The notes: generated by a model from the sequence alone, not told the origin. DNA of 64,000 nt from Planococcus citri (GCF_950023065.1 NC_088681.1:27562836-27626835); one strand, 5' to 3'. Shown: positions 12,252 through 23,243, numbered from the stretch's first letter. Translations and numbers: made by a program.

Positions 12252-12502
12252 AACATTTCAATTTAAAATGCCATGAATATGGCAGTTGCTCAATTTGGAA
12301 ATAGAGCCAACTCCTTCAGTGACAATACACAATCATGCAGATGAGGTCTTTCAGGCACCATCTCAAGCACTGTCTCAGCCTGAGGTAACCACATCAAAGG
12401 TTCCAGAACCAAACCAGGGCCTTGGTGATACAAACTCAGAGGACTTGTACATCAATTGAACCTCATATGTTGTAATTTTCTTTCAGAGAAAATTTCCTTG
12501 TA

Positions 12503-12662
12503 GGGGGGAGGGAGGTGTTATGTTTGTTGTCATATAGTTAAGTAACATTGAGCTTAATTATTTTAATCAAACATTAAACTTGATTTTTTATTTTGATTGA
12601 ACTTCTGAGGTGTTGTAATTTGTCAAATTAAGCTTTCATGAGCCTATTTACTTTAATGTATT
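12503..12662 (+). repeat. Possible polypurine tract and truncated LTR start
   Basis: GGGGGGAGGGAGG (about 12503-12515) is followed immediately by TGTTATGTTTG at 12516. A purine tract followed by a TGTT start is the usual 3' LTR boundary of Copia-type elements. No matching second LTR was found in the window, and reverse transcriptase sequence begins only about 147 bases downstream, so the LTR is truncated or the pieces are rearranged. Confidence 0.35.
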
Positions 12663-13170
12663 CTAGTTATCTATGTCGATGATATTCTTATTGCTTACAA
12701 TTCTGGCGTATTTCTTGAAAAGACATTAGAACAGCTAAGAAATAATTTTAAAATCAAGATCGTTTAAAACCAGAAATGTTTCCTAATAGGGATTAACATT
12801 AAGTTGGAAGAAGGTCGAATTTTATTGAATCAAGGAGATTATATTGATCATTTGTTAAAGAGGTTTGGTATGCTAGGTTGTCAGAAGGAGACGACACCTA
12901 TGGAACCAGGTTTGAGTATCAAGGTTTCGGAGAATAATGAAAGTACCAAGTTTAAAAGTTTAATAGGAGGATTAATGTATGTAGCGAGAAATACTTGTCC
13001 GGATGTCATGTATCCAGTAAATTATTTGAGCAGATTTCAGAGAAGGTTTGCTAATGAAATTTTTCAGTACAGTAAATGTATGTATTTAGAGATATTTAGC
13101 TGGTACTAGAAATCTTTCCATTTTTTACAAGTCAAGTAGTAAAAATGCGGTGACTAAATTTGTAGATGCG
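12663..13170 (+). pseudogene. Decayed Copia reverse transcriptase / RNase H fragment
   Basis: The translation begins LVIYVDDILIA, the RT catalytic YVDD box. It continues with a FLIGINIK motif, YIDHLLKRFGM, a TPME motif, GGLMYVARNTCPDVMY and NYLSRFQ, the conserved order of Copia RT running into RNase H. An in-frame TAA lies after the first block (about 12766). A frameshift near 13085-13095 moves the YLAGTRNLS-type block into another frame, where it ends at VDA. The element is therefore inactive. Integrase and the upstream half of RT are absent. Confidence 0.9.
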
Positions 13171-13475
13171 TTGATGCAATTGGTGAAATTCATGAGCTTG
13201 GAAGTTTCGTTATTCATGGGAAATCTGCTACTTAAGCTTTCACCCATGATTTAGATCAATTACGTAAATTTATTTGGTGCAAATGATAAGTACATCTTTC
13301 CTACCAAGATTTAGGTAGTAAGTAATTTTTATTTTTTTTATGTAAGTAGTTGAAGTAGGTATTGTTTTAATAATGATTTTTCAAACTAAAATGAGTTGAG
13401 AATAATTTTGCAAGTTGAATGACTATTATAATATTGTAAGTCCTCAAGATAATACATGATAAGTTTTTGGCAATA

Positions 13476-13593
13476 GGGTCAAAATTGAAATATCAAACAC
13501 ATTTTGAGTGTATAAAAATGAAGGATTTCAAAAAAAATAATAATTGTTGTATGAAAATAATTCTGTTTATATAAGTACTATTTTTAAATTCAT
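13476..13593. repeat. Dispersed repeat, copy B segment 1
   Basis: Matches 9131-9247. Here it directly abuts segment 2 with one or two bases between, so the 900-base stretch found in copy A is absent. Confidence 0.75.
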
Positions 13594-13594
13594 T

Positions 13595-13858
13595 AAAACA
13601 AGTTCACTGGAAGTTATAGCCTAGAGGATTTTTCAAGAATGTGGAAGCCATGTACATATAATGTTCTTCACAAACAAGCTAATCCAAACTCTTGGTTTCC
13701 AAATTTTCTGTCAGAACTAAAGGCTCAACATGTTCTAAGATGCACAGAAAAGTATGTAGTTTTGGTTCTTCCAGAATTTACATAGAACCAAAGATAACTG
13801 ACATTATGAGAGAGTTGGTAAGTAAGTTGATATTGCATTTAAAACTGCAGAGAACATT
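13595..13858 (+). repeat. Dispersed repeat, copy B segment 2
   Basis: Matches 10148-10405 with substitutions and small indels, for example a four-base insertion within CCATGTACATATAATG. The open frame ending in a SKLILHLKLQRTLSQ motif is part of this repeat and is not called as a gene. Confidence 0.8.
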
Positions 13859-14163
13859 ATCCCAAGTGGTAGGCTATTGAAATTCCAATTGAAGTCTTTC
13901 ATTACAGAGCTCCAGTTATGTTTTTATAAGCTACCACTTCATTCACTATGACAAATATATGTATAGTATTAATTTTTGGCTCAAAGTCAGACTTAAGCCA
14001 GAAGGTGTAATAATTTCACACCTGACTTAACAGTTCCCATAAGAATCGGAAAATCAAATTAAGATGTAAGAATAAGCCAATCAGAATGAGTTTTGATAAT
14101 ATTTATAATTTTATACTAGGGGAGTTCATATATCACCCTGAAGTTTTCCATAAAAAATTTTGT
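13859..14163. other. Short gene-free stretch
   Basis: No coding or repeat structure recognised. CAGACTTAAGCCAGAAGGTG and CACACCTGACTTAA near 13987-14032 are loosely inverted. Confidence 0.4.
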
Positions 14164-14165
14164 TA

Positions 14166-14684
14166 CAGTGAAACCTCGATAAGTGCAACCTCAATAAGTG
14201 AAAATTCACGTTAAGTGCAACCAAAATTAATCCTCGGTCCCTACAGTCGATTTACTATGTAAGTTCACCCCCATAACTGCAACAGTACCTCGATAAGTGC
14301 AATGAATTTGGCGAAATTTTAGTGAAAATCATTCAAACTAGACTAAAAATTTGAAAAATTCAGTAAAACATGTAGAAAATATTCAAAAAATCCTCCAACA
14401 CTTACACTGAAATAGTAGAATGTCCAAAAAAAAATTGTGTAAAATTAAAAAACGGGTAAAGTTGGCAGAAAATGGATGTAGGTAACGTAAAATCAAATGA
14501 ATAATCATCAAAATTGAGTAAAAAAAAGGAGGTACTTGTCGCGACTCGCGTGATTTATTCACCTTGATAAGTGCAAATTGCGAAAAAATAACCTTGCTTA
14601 GTGCAAACCCTTTTAAGTGAAAAACTCAATAAGTGCACAAACTTTTTCTGGTCCCTTGAGTTTCCACTTATTGCGGTTTCACTG
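14166..14684. mobile_element. Tc1/mariner-pogo-like MITE with TA target duplication
   Basis: The ends are CAGTGAAACCTCGATAAGTG and the inverse of CAGTGAAACCGCAATAAGTG, flanked on both sides by TA. The subterminal regions carry at least eight copies of a (G/A)ATAAGTGCAA-like word in both halves, the kind of repeat that can bind transposase. The 519-bp body has no transposase frame. TA duplication with CAGTGAAACC ends is typical of pogo/Tigger-type elements. Confidence 0.85.
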
Positions 14685-14686
14685 TA

Positions 14687-15182
14687 TACACCTACAGAGT
14701 AAAAATTATGTACAGTTATTCTTGGTGGTCTCTCTCATAAGGTATGTGCATTTGCCACCTATTTGGGAGCTTCATGGTTCTTTTTTTGCAAAAAGTTTGC
14801 AGTGGTTCAAGTGGCCATTTGCGCAAAAATGATTTTCCTTGATTTATTGCTTTTGAAATATTGTTTACTCAGTGCCTATATCAATGGACCAATTTAATAA
14901 TTATCAACAAGGTGTCGAATCTAGATTATAAGGAAGGTGTTCTGGTGTTTCTCATCCTAATTTGTTCAATTTTTTAGTTATAAGCGGAGCTGTATGCACC
15001 CTAGAATCGTGATTTCTTGTCATTTTTATATCAGACCTTCACACGTTCTTGTAAATGGACTCTATAAATGTTCACATACCCACTAGATCTGGCTGTGACA
15101 AATAGTTATCTTGAATATAGATTCAAAGCGGAAGCTCCAGGTATTTAAGAAAAAATAACTTGACTTGATCCATTTTAGGTAA
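14687..15182. other. Gene-free stretch
   Basis: No exon with recognisable similarity. A CCATTTTAG acceptor-like site at its right end precedes the open frame at 15183. Confidence 0.35.
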
Positions 15183-15395
15183 AAAGTTGCTGAAGCTTTA
15201 ATTTACGCAAATAAGCTTAAAGTAAACACCATAAAGCAAAAAGTTGGCCATCTATGGGAAAGAACTCTTACTGAGTCAGATTTGAATTCTGAAAAATTAG
15301 CTACACTACTTCCTATTTCAGGAATACCTATGGGTAAAAAGGAAGTACCTCCTATCATCTCTGCTCGAATTAATGGAAGTGAACCACATGTCTGA
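15183..15395 (+). other. Unrecognised 70-codon open frame, possible mobile-element exon
   Basis: A frame without an ATG near its start reads through 70 balanced codons to TGA at 15393-15395. It contains VAEALIYANKLKVNTIKQK, HLWERTLTESDL and a PISGIPMGKKEVPP segment. Its composition is less AT-driven than its surroundings, which suggests former coding. A TAA immediately upstream in frame blocks simple splicing from the nearby acceptor. A hAT transposase remnant lies 1.5 kb downstream, so it may be debris of the same element. No family recognised. Confidence 0.25.
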
Positions 15396-16890
15396 CTTAT
15401 ATAAAAATTTAAAAAATGCCCAAAGATGTAAAAATACAAGCTGTATCCATTAAACTTTTATGTACTGTATAAAATGTGATGTGCACTTATGTGTTACACA
15501 CAACAGTAATTGTTTTATGCAATTTCATTCAAAATAATATTTTTTGTTTCACATCATTTTATGTGTAATTTAACAATTTTTCACTTTTCAGAAAAATTGA
15601 AAAAATTGTACCTTGGTTGGTATTTGGTAGTCACATAGTCCACCAGCGCCAGCTTACCCTAAAAGCTGACTAAGCTGAAGCTTAGTGGGCAAATTTTTAG
15701 GGTGCAAAAATTTTGAGAAAATTAAAAAAAAATGCAATTTATTTTGAAAAATTCAACTTTTATGTTAGGTTTTTACTTTTTAGAAAAATAAATATTTACT
15801 AATAGTTTCTTCAATGTTGTAAAATGTTTATATTCCAGCTTGGTGGGGGGGGGGTGTATAAAAATTTCTGTGGAAAGGGCGCTCATGCTGATAGTATAAA
15901 AGTAATTATATATTCCAATTTTGAAAAGTTTGTTTTTTTGATTACTTTTCAAGCTTCAAAATTTATCATTTGATTGACTTTTATTTTAGAATTATCTACA
16001 TTGCCAAGCAGACTATAAACACTTAAACAGGAAGTAATTATTCTAACATTTTATGATTTTTTTGACCCAGCTCAATTTATTAACCAGGGCTGTTTACAAT
16101 GAAACAAAAATGTTTCATTTTGTTCTTTCAACAAAACTATTTTGTTACACCATTTTGTTCCATTCTGTAAAAGTTGTTTCATTTTGCTACTAGTCAATTA
16201 GTGCATAGCCTAAGAGCCAAAACATTACACTTATTTTAATGATTTAAATTTTAAGTTTTTTATAATTATATTTGTTTTTTGGTTAATTGGGTTTGATCAA
16301 ATATTTTTAGGGTTCCCAGAGCCCCGCCTTGGGAAACCCTATTAAAATTGCTATAAGAAATTCAGCCTTCACACCGCATGTAGAAAGGTGTCTTACGTAT
16401 AGTGTACATACCGCTCAATCTCATGTAGGTAGTGTAGAGCACCAAAATACATCAGTTTAATTGTGCCATATGTTTATAGCCTGATTGAAACCTTACAAGA
16501 CAAAATTGATGATGCCAAAGATGAAATCAAACTGAAAACTGAAGCTGCCGGTAAATCATTTTCCCTCTGTTTACTTATGTGGACCAAATGGAAATTATTA
16601 CATGGGTTTAGTTGTAAGTGAAAAATATTATGCTGATGTTGGAGTCATTTGCAAAAAAAATTGAAAGGAATGGTGAAAGAATTACCTAAAGAATAGATTA
16701 ATAGTAATAGTACAGTTCATGAAAACTAACTCAAATTTTGCGCCTAAAGGAATTTTGAATAAGCTTTTTTAGACAGCTCCCCTCCTGCAGCAGTTCCCAC
16801 TAAAAAATCAAAACATTCATCAACTTCCACTGATTAATATAAATTCATCAGCAGCTATGATCATCAAATTTAAAGAATACCTTATAACCA
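15396..16890. other. Transposon-flank DNA with exon-like scraps and a hairpin
   Basis: Two short exon-like scraps occur on the + strand. At about 16482-16549 an acceptor-like ATAG is followed by a frame reading IETLQDKIDDAKDEIKLKT, and a GGTAAAT donor-like site ends it. At about 16771-16834 TTTTTTAG is followed by a Ser/Pro/Lys-rich frame ending in a stop. The 16308-16350 stretch forms a hairpin (AGGGTTCCC against GGGAAACCCT). Around 16090-16200 the word TTTCATTTTGTT recurs. These may belong to the hAT remnant that follows. Confidence 0.35.
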
Positions 16891-16897
16891 GCCTAGG

Positions 16898-17071
16898 CCA
16901 CCCTTCAAAAAGGTGAAACTGAAGACAAGTGAAGAAAGAGAAACCAATATAATACAATTTTGGAACAAGTACAAATTCAATGAGCTGGCATAACTTTCTA
17001 AAGAACTATTAGTAATTCCTGTGTCATCAGTCAGTAGCGAATGTGATTGCTCAATTGAGGAATACACCATA
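16898..17071 (+). pseudogene. hAT transposase C-terminal dimerisation-domain remnant
   Basis: The translation contains QFWNKYKFNELA, then one in-frame TAA, then LSKELLVIPVSSVSSEC. This is the hAT dimerisation-domain pattern (W......LA..A...L.IP.SS..SER.FS). The conserved Arg of SER is replaced by Cys, and the stop lies in the middle of the domain, so it is dead. The rest of the transposase is not evident except possibly the scraps upstream. Confidence 0.75.
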
Positions 17072-17132
17072 AGGCTCATTTATATTGGTTGCGGAAGTCT
17101 TTTTGTGGTTGGATTGCATGCAGGCAATCAAA

Positions 17133-17225
17133 GAAATTGCATGCCTTTCATGTAAGTGCCATTATTTCAATAGTTATAACCAGAGAATGTTCATCATGGA
17201 TAGTTCAATAACCCTGTTTGATCCC
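17133..17225. repeat. Dispersed repeat shared with 20417-20503
   Basis: About 90 bases with shared words ATGGATAGTTCAATAAC, TTCAATAGTTA and CCAGAGAA match 20417-20503 at about 80% by eye. It sits just before the 205-bp inverted repeat. The function is unknown. Confidence 0.6.
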
Positions 17226-17235
17226 AAAGAAAGAA

Positions 17236-17711
17236 CTCCAAAAAAACTCTTCAAAAAAGAATTACACCCCGCCCTCTCCACGATTCCTAATGAACCTACT
17301 CCATGAACAAAAATTAAAAATTTCAGTAAGAAAATGTTATGATATCATGGTGGAATCCGCCCCTAAGAAAAACAACCTACCACTTCACCATTTATTGTAT
17401 AAGACAATCTATGAAACAGCTAATGAGCCAAAAATTTGGGGGCTGACAAATCTTCCACACTCCAGAGTCAAGTTAGATTACTAAACTTATTTGAGGGATC
17501 TGTCCGCCCAAATTTTTGGCTCATTAGCTGTTTCATAGATTGTCTTATACAATAAATGGTGAAGTGGTAGGTTGTTTTTCTTAGGGGCGGATTCCACCAT
17601 GATATCATAACATTTTCTTACTGAAATTTTTAATTTTTGTTCATGGAGTAGGTTCATTAGGAATCGTGGAGAGGGCGGGGTGTAATTCTTTTTTGAAGAG
17701 TTTTTTTGGAG
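17236..17711. repeat. Perfect 205-bp inverted repeat with 66-bp spacer
   Basis: The left arm 17236-17440 and the right arm 17507-17711 are exact reverse complements as far as I can check by eye. Paired positions sum to 34947 throughout. The 66-base spacer is not symmetrical. An open frame runs through the left arm but shows no family motif. A transcript would fold into a 205-bp stem. Absence of mismatches implies a young event, gene conversion, or an assembly artefact. Confidence 0.9.
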
Positions 17712-18528
17712 GATATCAGTACTTTTTTTTCTATATTATTGTGATGAAGTGTTCAATCTAATAAATGAAAATAGCATTGGTGGCAGGAGCATGCAGAGAG
17801 TGGACAGATTACTGGACATTTGTCATTAAACTGACTGGAATAAAAACAGTGGGTTTTCAAGGGTGATGGGGGAAGGGGTTGCGCAAAAATTCGCCGATCA
17901 GTAAAAAAAGACTTTCAATTTTGTCAAATAAAATGACAAATAGCGAATATAAATTTCTAAAATGAAATGAGAGATGAAATGACAAGTTTACCAATAATTG
18001 ATAAAAATACCTACTTATTAAAAAATTATTATTTTCCTTTTTGAATTTTTTGAAGTTTCAAAATGGAATTTTTTAGTTTAGGAAAAGGATAGAAAAAATA
18101 ACTGGGTGAAGCGAGTGAAAAAACGTTCAAAAATTCAAGAGGTGAAAAACAATGTGTTTTTCAGGTTCCATTTTTTGGCTTCAAAATTTTGGAATTTAAA
18201 TGTCAACTTTTTAAAAATTTAAATTTTGAAAATGAGAACCAAACAAACCTGAACAAAGTAAAGCAAAACGTCATTTCAAGAAGTAAAAAAAAACATGTTT
18301 TTTCAGGTGAAAAAATGTATCTTGTTTGTTTTAAATAAATTTGCATAATGAAATTTTTTCCATGTTTACTTTTTTAAAAAAAACAAGGGCAAAAGAAAAT
18401 TTGTACTTTAGGAAGTGAAAAACGTTTTTTTACAATGTATTTTTAAAAATTGAACATGTTAAGTAAATAAAAATCATATTGAAAAAATCAGCTTACAAAA
18501 TTAAAAATTAAAAAAAATTTTTGATTCT
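17712..18528. other. AT-rich gene-free stretch
   Basis: Low-complexity A/T sequence with GTGAAAAA and TTTTTCAGG words near 18110-18420. No exon recognised. Confidence 0.4.
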
Positions 18529-18600
18529 GATGGGGTTTGAACCGGAGTCTACTGCGTGGCGAGCGGAAGCTTAAATCATTCAGCCACTAGGCTGCTCAAC
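18529..18600 (-). repeat. tRNA-like sequence, probable SINE head
   Basis: Read on the minus strand, it has a box A-like AGCCTAGTGGCTGAA and a box B-like GGTTCAAACCCC at tRNA spacing. The acceptor stem does not pair, and the T stem pairs at only about three of five positions, so it is not a working tRNA. Such degraded tRNA heads are usual for SINEs. The tail of the element was not delimited. Confidence 0.5.
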
Positions 18601-18734
18601 ATTTTAGCGCATTTCAATTGCATACAACGCCGCCAACACGTGTTGTGCTTTAAATTTAACGGACATTTTGATATTGAACGTGTATGTGCAATAATAATAA
18701 TTATTGCACATAAATTAAAGCTCACATTAATTTG

Positions 18735-19144
18735 AAAATATTAAAAGGCACTTCTACGATGTTCAAAGTATATTAGAACAAAATTTCAACGTAATTCGTG
18801 CCGTATTCGAAGCTGTAGCTTTGTCTAAAGAATCAATAATAGCGAAAATTAGTATTACAAATTAACTGTTTCTTTAGACAAAGCTACAGCCTCGAATAGG
18901 GCACAAATCACGCTGAAATTTTGTTCAAATGTACTTTGAACATCGTAGATGTGCCTTTTGATGTACGTACATCTATCCCAGCTTTGGTTTGATTGTACTT
19001 TGGATAAATATACTGCTCGTTTTTTCAACATTTGTCATTTTTCAGCATCTTTAGACTCCACTCAAGCGTGATGTAATTGGGCTACAGAGCTCAATTTTTG
19101 CATGAACATCAAGTTTGTGGTGGAGAAGTGCCTTTTGATATTTT
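18735..19144. mobile_element. Nested foldback / MITE-like element
   Basis: An inner hairpin pairs about 18744-18832 with 18867-18962 (AAAAGGCACTTCTACGATG against its near-inverse, about 90% paired over some 90 bases). A second, outer copy of the terminal word lies at 19124-19144, inverse to 18735-18755 with a single mismatch in 21 bases. One left end can therefore pair with two right ends. There is no coding capacity and no clear target duplication. Confidence 0.65.
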
Positions 19145-20416
19145 GGGTCAATTTTGAGAATTTTTGGGGCCCAAAAAGGGGGGGTGCAGGGTCAATTTTG
19201 AAAAAATTTACAATTTTTTTACCTTAGTCAGTAATGGTTGACAAATCAAAGCTATATTCCAAATTTCATCAAAATTGGTTCGGCCAGTCCTTCAAACTTT
19301 GAGTAAGTGTTGAAGAACAATTTCGCCAAAATGACAAAAAAATGGCCAATTGAAACTTCGCGAATTTTTATCGTACAAAAATTATTCTTATATATTCTGA
19401 AAGGTATTTGAAAAATAAGAATAAAATTATCTATGCGTTTTTTGAATAAACGCATAGTTTTTGAGAAAATTGCGTTTGAAACTCGGGGAAATTGCATTAC
19501 GAAATAGTTACAGAATATAACTCCGTCTGGCGTTGCGCCGCCTACGGTTGAACGCGTTCATTACGCGCTTGAAACCGTGGGAGGGCGGGGTGGCAGCGCT
19601 ACCGCGTCGCCTGATTAAATTAACCAATGTGAAACCATGATTTAAAAAATTATTATGAGGTAAATTATTTCCAACGTTTCCTGTTATTCTCTACTCTCAA
19701 TTCCCCCTTATTTCAAGTTTTAGGGAGTCCAAGCTCCAAGCTCCTCTGAACCATCAACATCACTGTCACATAATATCATCCAACTATCTCTGGGAACACC
19801 AAGACTCAATCTTATTCTTGTACATGTAATAAAATAATCTTAAATGTTTTTCCAAGTTAATTATTCATAAATTTTTAGTCCAGACCAACGTTATTTTTTG
19901 TAGTCCAAAATTGTCACTTCAAGACAAAATCATTTTCTAGTCCAAATTTATCACTTTAAGACAGTAATTATATTTACTTTTTTAAATTAATACTTACTTT
20001 AAAAAAATTTTATATCACAATATTTTTTCTTCAAGGGACAATGTGTTGAGTTGCAGTTATTTTGCATTAAGGACTAAGGTACTACAGTCGCATCTTTGCA
20101 CTTGAAAACCTTGTCTAATTTATTTAATTTAGTCCTATTTACTCATTATACCAATCTATCTATCTATCTTTCTCTGTTCATATCCCTATATATTTTTTTA
20201 TTTATTTTCCAATTACCACTGCATGCAGGAAAAAGTAGTCCAAAGTCAAAGTAATGATCAATAGTGAGAAAAAAATTGTCAAGTGGTAACATATCAAATC
20301 AAAATTAGGAAAGATTTTCAAAATTAGTTAAATTTTTGAATTTGTAACATTTTGAACATTGGTGAAACTTTTTGAAATACAGGTAAAATTACATTTCTAT
20401 TCTTTCTGTTGTTGGA
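19145..20416. other. Gene-free stretch with a short CpG-rich patch
   Basis: Mostly AT-rich. About 19515-19615 is strikingly CpG-rich (GCGTTGCGCCGCC, GGGAGGGCGGGGTGG) and stands out from its surroundings, with no gene seen. About 19640-19730 matches 20660-20735 (CGTTTCCTGTT, TTCTCTRCTCTCA, TTTCAAGTTTT). TCTATCTATCT occurs near 20158. Confidence 0.45.
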
Positions 20417-20735
20417 TTGCCTGTCTTTCATACAGGTGCAATTTTCAATAGTTACAACCAGAGAACCTTTGTCATGGATAGTTCAATAACTCCGTTTGAT
20501 CCTGAAGGAAGAATCAACTACTGTGAAACCATAACCGGAGAACCTTAGACATGGATAGTATACCAGCAGTGCAGATCCCAGAATCATTCTACGAAAAAAT
20601 TCTAGAGATTTTTGCTTTGGACACACGATTTGACGTACCTCAAAATAGAGGATATGATTAAAAAAATCATGAGGTAAGTCATTTCTCACGTTTCCTGTTG
20701 TTCTCTGCTCTCATTTCCCTATCATTTCAAGTTTT
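20417..20735. repeat. Dispersed repeat copies
   Basis: 20417-20503 matches 17133-17225, and 20660-20735 matches 19640-19730. Together they suggest two diverged copies of one longer mobile element at 17.1-19.7 kb and 20.4-20.7 kb. No open reading frame with recognisable similarity. Confidence 0.5.
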
Positions 20736-23186
20736 TTTTTTTTTTAGCTGGCTGATATTACCCCAAACTACAGTTCTTTTAATCATTTGGATGGTGGATA
20801 TTTATTTGAATCTCTCTCTCTAGCTTTGTGATTGTGTATGTGTATAAACAAAACAATAGGTTCCTACAGGGTCCTTCTTACCTCCTATAGGCCTAAATTT
20901 ACTCGCCATATATATTACTTTAATTTTTAATTGAGTTGGGTAACTTCTGGTCACTTGGTACTTTCCTACTCCATTGTTTTAAAATTTTGCTGAGAGCTCC
21001 AGTAACTTTGTGGAAAGTACTGGAGGTTCCACTATGACTTGAAACCATCTGCAATCGATTTGATGGCGCATTGAAATTAGAATGCGGAGTCAATTTTGGC
21101 TTTCCAATTTCATTTGGTAAGTTGAAGTTTGAAAAAATCTGCTAGATGTTTCCAAACTACTCGAAATGGTTCAAAACCATTTCCAACCAATTTGACAGGT
21201 CAAAATAGAGGACATCCCAAATTTCAGCTCTAGGTCAATTTATTATAATTTGGATTTTTTTTTCTCATTTTTGGCCCAAATTTGATTTTCAAAAATTTGC
21301 CAAAAATCAAAAAATGCGTTTTAACATTTTAAATTTTTTATAGCGATGAAATTTTTGCATGCTCTTTCGATCCAAGTTTGTTTGGTTCAAATTTTCAAAA
21401 TTTATTACGTCAGTACTCACTATGATGTTGGAAAGCAAAATATGCGATTTTGGTTTACCTGTCAATCAAAGTGGCCGCCATTTTGTTGGCAAGGCCAGCT
21501 TTATATTTTAGGAAAGTTTGCTTTAAAATCTTCCTTAATAATAATATATTATATTATGAAAACGACATCAGTACCTATCAATAACCAAAATGTACCACTT
21601 CAAAAATATAGAAAATTCGTGCGGCGACTGAGGCTTAAGTTGAGGCTAGAATGAATTTTGAAATTTTTGTTATTTTGTTAAAAAACAGCTATGGCCCAAA
21701 TTTTCTTAGGTAAGTAACTAATGCTTTTTTTTCAAAATTTTGAACCTTTTTCTCGCATTTTTCGAATATTTTGGCAAATTTTATTAACAATCAACATCAA
21801 CAGAACTTAACGAACCTCAATTGCATTCCGTAGAAAGCAGTAAATCATTTAGGTTGATAACATAAAAAAATGTGTATGCAAGTACGCGGATAAAATGTAG
21901 TTCGATAACAAACAAATAGAGCAATATCTCTTTCTGTTTCATATAATACAATACCATAGCATGATTTCCGAAACTTCTTTCTAACGCTATTTCCAATCCG
22001 CGTTCTAAAGTAAATATTCAGGAGCTAAATGAACATCTTGATGATGCGCAACAAGTTTCAGCATACTTTTACTGCATCGAAACCGTAGTTAAATGGACAG
22101 TTTTTATTCAGACTAACACCTTTCCTGAAACAAGTAATTGAACATGATAGTAAAATGTATAAAAAAATGAAACTAATTTTCTTATGAGCCAACATACTTG
22201 AAAAAGAAAGCCGCACGTTCATTTATCTGGTCCTTTTTCTCCGCTAATTTTCGTTTCTCTTCTTCATTTGCGAGTAATAACAGTAGTTGCTATTTCTTTT
22301 TAGACCGGTTAGCAGTTTCGACATAAATTTCCATAGCAAACGTCACAAATACGACAGTTTTCAACTTCATGACCAATTCTGATGATGCGATTTCTTCCAT
22401 AAATGAATTACTTAGCTTTAACGTTCTCCGTCTTCTTCTTCTCAATCGTCCTTAGTACATCCCTTTAGTAAACTGCCACGTGTTGTCGCCATCTGCCTTC
22501 AATTTTCGTCGCTTTTTCGATGGCGTTGGATTTAAAGCAGCATAATAATGGGCAACTTTTCGTGAAACCTAAATAAAACTAGTCGAATCAACTTCGTGTT
22601 ACGGGGGTTTTATAATTAATAATACACACATAAAATGTTGGTGTTTCATACCTGTAAGGCCTTTTCTATTTGATTCGTTGAATGCAGCATGGCAACTCTA
22701 CAACACTGTGCACGATCCACGATATGTAAACATTATAGAAAAGTGACGTTAATAAGCCATCACTAAAGCAAAGCGTACAGTTAACTAAACGTGAAACGAA
22801 ATAATATTGCTGAACATTCAAGAGTCAAGAGTCAAGACTGCATTATGACGAAAGTCGAAATGGGAGTATGGGAGATGGAAATTTGAAGTTTGAAGTTTGA
22901 ACATTGAACTTTGAACTGAACTGTCTTTGTCTCTCTCTGTCTTTGTCTTTAAAAAAAAAAAACAAACAACCTTTATAAAATTCATGGAACTATGTGCAAG
23001 AAATGACATAATGGATGAAACATATCCTGAGTGATGTCAATTTCTCTGGCTGGATGCTTTGGCAGCGCTGTGGTCGATTTTTTTTTATTTTTTATTTTTC
23101 ATAAATATCCATCCATATCATCCATATATCTATGGGTTTTTTGAATTTGAAATAAAGTGATAACAGCAAAAAAAACAACTAAAATT
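20736..23186. other. Upstream flank of MED30, no gene recognised
   Basis: No coding exon with known similarity. Around 22240-22560 the sequence is less AT-biased, and a minus-strand frame of about 50 codons (containing MEEIASSELVMK) occurs, but stops surround it and it has no recognised family. AGATGGCGACAAC on the minus strand near 22485 resembles the start-site word of housekeeping promoters. The MED30 promoter should lie within this interval but could not be fixed. Confidence 0.35.
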
Positions 23187-23243
23187 TGAACTATAACTGC
23201 TGAATATAATCCATATTTTGAGTCTAACACCCAAATCAAATCA

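Noticed and set aside
22240..22560. Possible minus-strand exon upstream of MED30
   Set aside because: A frame of about 50 codons, and a second frame with closely spaced Cys, are both broken by stops. No splice chain joins them.
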